DNA of 8,238 bases from positions 1 through 8,238 of the forward strand of contig CAZXLK010000063.1 of NCBI GenBank assembly GCA_964641775.1, written 5' to 3'. Below, piece after piece: positions 7,579 through 8,238 of the stretch; position 1 is the first letter of the stretch; each line of letters begins with the position of its first letter. A program made the position numbers and the translations under genes. Below the pieces are notes generated by a model. The model ran no database searches. It was not told where the DNA came from and worked only from the letters and a program-made list of their open reading frames with translations. This stretch comes from CAIPFQ01 sp964641775 (GTDB lineage Bacteria; Chlamydiota; Chlamydiia; Chlamydiales; SM23-39).

Positions 7579-7634
7579 GAAGGCAAAGAAGATTGAGGCT
7601 TGTTCGGGGAGATTCAGAAAATTTTGGCTAGACT

Positions 7635-7660
7635 TTAGATTTAGTTCATTTGCGGAAAAA
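7635..7660. repeat. Direct repeat copy 2 (operon upstream flank)
   Basis: It matches 421-446 at 23 of 26 positions in the same orientation, with the identical 15-mer tcatttgcggaaaaa at its right end. Here only one TGCGGAAAAA is present, whereas copy 1 has two. It lies 186 bases before the RHS start and 46 bases from the tRNA 3' half, so the order of repeat and tRNA remnant is mirrored relative to the left flank. Confidence 0.6.
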
Positions 7661-7706
7661 GTCAAAATCTAATTGGCGACAAGACACTTAAACTATTGAA
7701 AACAAA

Positions 7707-7748
7707 TGGGGCAACCTGGGATTGAACCAGGGACCGACGGGTTATGAG
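7707..7748 (-). repeat. tRNA(CAU) 3' half, putative attachment site copy 2
   Basis: On the minus strand this reads CTCATAA (7748-7742), CCCGT, CGGTC, T arm CCTGG-TTCAATC-CCAGG, TTGCCCC and discriminator A (7707), without CCA. It differs from 276-317 only at two T-loop bases, and both T loops keep the canonical TTCAANY form. Similarity between the two copies stops at the anticodon loop; the sequence beyond it (CCTCCCTCGTA-like, G-rich on the plus strand) does not supply a 5' half. It therefore looks like a displaced tRNA 3' end at the boundary of an integrated element. Confidence 0.8.
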
Positions 7749-7930
7749 GGAGGGAGCATTCCATCCCAACCAGCGACATCCAACCTTTATGGATATGAGT
7801 ATAAATAAGTTGAAGAATTGCTGCAACCGGATTCTACTGATCAAAACTGGTTAAATGGTAGGGTCGTTGCACCGCCATTGCACCGTTCTGTAGGATCAAC
7901 CTTAGTGGTTCATCTGGGGCTTGATAAGAT

Positions 7931-8238
7931 TTATTCCGCTTCAAAGCCGTGAGATTCGAATTTTAATTCTCGACCATTTTCAGTGACAGTCCTGATTACA
8001 TGATCAGGCGTCTCCTCTGGCAGGTCAGCTTCAATTTCCATAGTAACACGAACTTTAGATTTTACAAGTCCTACAAGGTGAGTAATCACTTCATCTGCCA
8101 CTTTGCTCGCTCCGAGCCCGACACGCGCTGGATCAAGGGACACGACTCCGAAATACCGTCTCAGTTTCTTGATAGGAGGTGTTGTAGTAATCGGACCTGG
8201 TGGCTGAGGTGACAAGGGATCAGGATTCAGCTTTGGAG
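7931..8238 (-). CDS. DUF499-like ATPase, C-terminal end (runs off the right edge)
   Basis: The frame is open from the right edge to the TAA at 7933-7931, giving 102 residues. A Pro-rich linker (PDPLSPQPPGPITTTPP) is followed by a compact domain with YFGVVSLDPARVG, ADEVITHLVGL, VRVTMEIEADLPE and VIRTVTENGRELKFESHGFE. A TTG at 8215 could be taken as a start, but coding continues upstream of it without a stop and the domain is typical of a C-terminus, so this is a partial gene. From memory this matches the end of large DUF499-family P-loop ATPases, which accompany DUF1156-type DNA methyltransferases and helicases and are related to BrxC/PglY of BREX defence. The ATPase core itself is outside the window, so no catalytic motif can be checked. 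The function in anti-phage defence is inferred from the family. Confidence 0.65.
   Translation of the reverse strand, partial: PKLNPDPLSPQPPGPITTTPPIKKLRRYFGVVSLDPARVGLGASKVADEVITHLVGLVKSKVRVTMEIEADLPEETPDHVIRTVTENGRELKFESHGFEAE

Larger units (their letters stand above)
311..7748. mobile_element. Putative att-bounded cargo unit carrying the RHS operon
   Basis: The interval lies between the anticodon-loop ends of two co-directional tRNA 3' halves, 7431 bp apart. Inside are only the three-gene RHS operon and short non-coding flanks. No integrase, excisionase or transposase is visible, so mobility would have to be supplied in trans or by a neighbouring element. A second pair of direct repeats (421-446 and 7635-7660) lies just inside these ends. 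In the standard model of tRNA-targeted integration, an intact tRNA gene would lie further right on the minus strand and each 3' half would mark the distal end of one insertion. The boundaries are seen in the sequence. That the interval was or is mobile is inferred. Confidence 0.5.
7450..7930. other. 481-base gene-free stretch between the RHS operon and the DUF499-like gene
   Basis: No convincing gene is present. A 60-codon frame on the minus strand crosses the tRNA remnant and is not credible. From left to right the stretch holds the RHS leader, with a perfect 10-bp palindrome gaaaattttc at 7489-7498; a longer inverted repeat at 7533-7578; direct repeat copy 2 at 7635-7660; the tRNA 3' half at 7707-7748; and two copies of ttgcaccg 11 bases apart (7867-7874, 7878-7885). 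A weak promoter candidate for the operon reads TTGACT (7665-7660) and TAAATC (7643-7638) with 16 bases between. It overlaps the direct repeat, and its -10 is poor. No intrinsic terminator for the upstream gene was recognised. Confidence 0.55.

Noticed and set aside
7662..7844. 60-codon open frame on the minus strand
   Set aside because: It includes translated tRNA remnant sequence and has no ribosome binding site or recognisable motif.

Overview
The window looks like an accessory region of a Chlamydiae-related genome (order Parachlamydiales: Waddlia, Parachlamydia or Protochlamydia type). The main reason is the large Sec-exported RHS/YD-repeat protein with the style of N-terminus and C-terminal hydrolase-like domain I associate with that group, followed by a small exported protein of a kind I recall beside such RHS genes. 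This assignment rests on remembered family resemblance, not on a search. All five genes read on the minus strand.

Layout in the direction of transcription (right to left). (1) 8238-7931: the last 102 codons of a protein resembling the C-terminus of DUF499-type ATPases, which occur in DNA-modification and phage-defence loci. (2) 7930-7450: a gene-poor stretch holding a 42-nt 3' half of a tRNA with CAU anticodon (7748-7707), a 26-nt direct repeat (7660-7635) and a 10-bp inverted repeat (7578-7533). (3) 7449-460: a tight three-gene operon. It encodes an 1802-residue RHS protein with a 291-residue C-terminal tip, a 205-residue exported protein whose real start is probably a GTG inside the end of the RHS gene, and a 323-residue protein with about ten membrane segments. 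(4) 459-249: a second copy of the direct repeat directly behind the operon, then a second tRNA 3' half (317-276), 40/42 identical to the first. (5) 248-1: the N-terminal 82 codons of a RhuM-family protein.

Both tRNA pieces begin exactly at the anticodon loop and end at the discriminator base. That is what a tyrosine integrase with crossover in the anticodon loop leaves behind. The RHS operon therefore appears to sit in a 7431-bp att-to-att unit with no integrase of its own, between accessory genes on both sides. A plausible reading is a tandem tRNA-targeted island array in which the RHS operon is a self-contained cargo module: exported polymorphic effector, small exported partner, and membrane partner. 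The division of labour among the three proteins is inference. No complete RNA gene, transposase, integrase or CRISPR array is visible.
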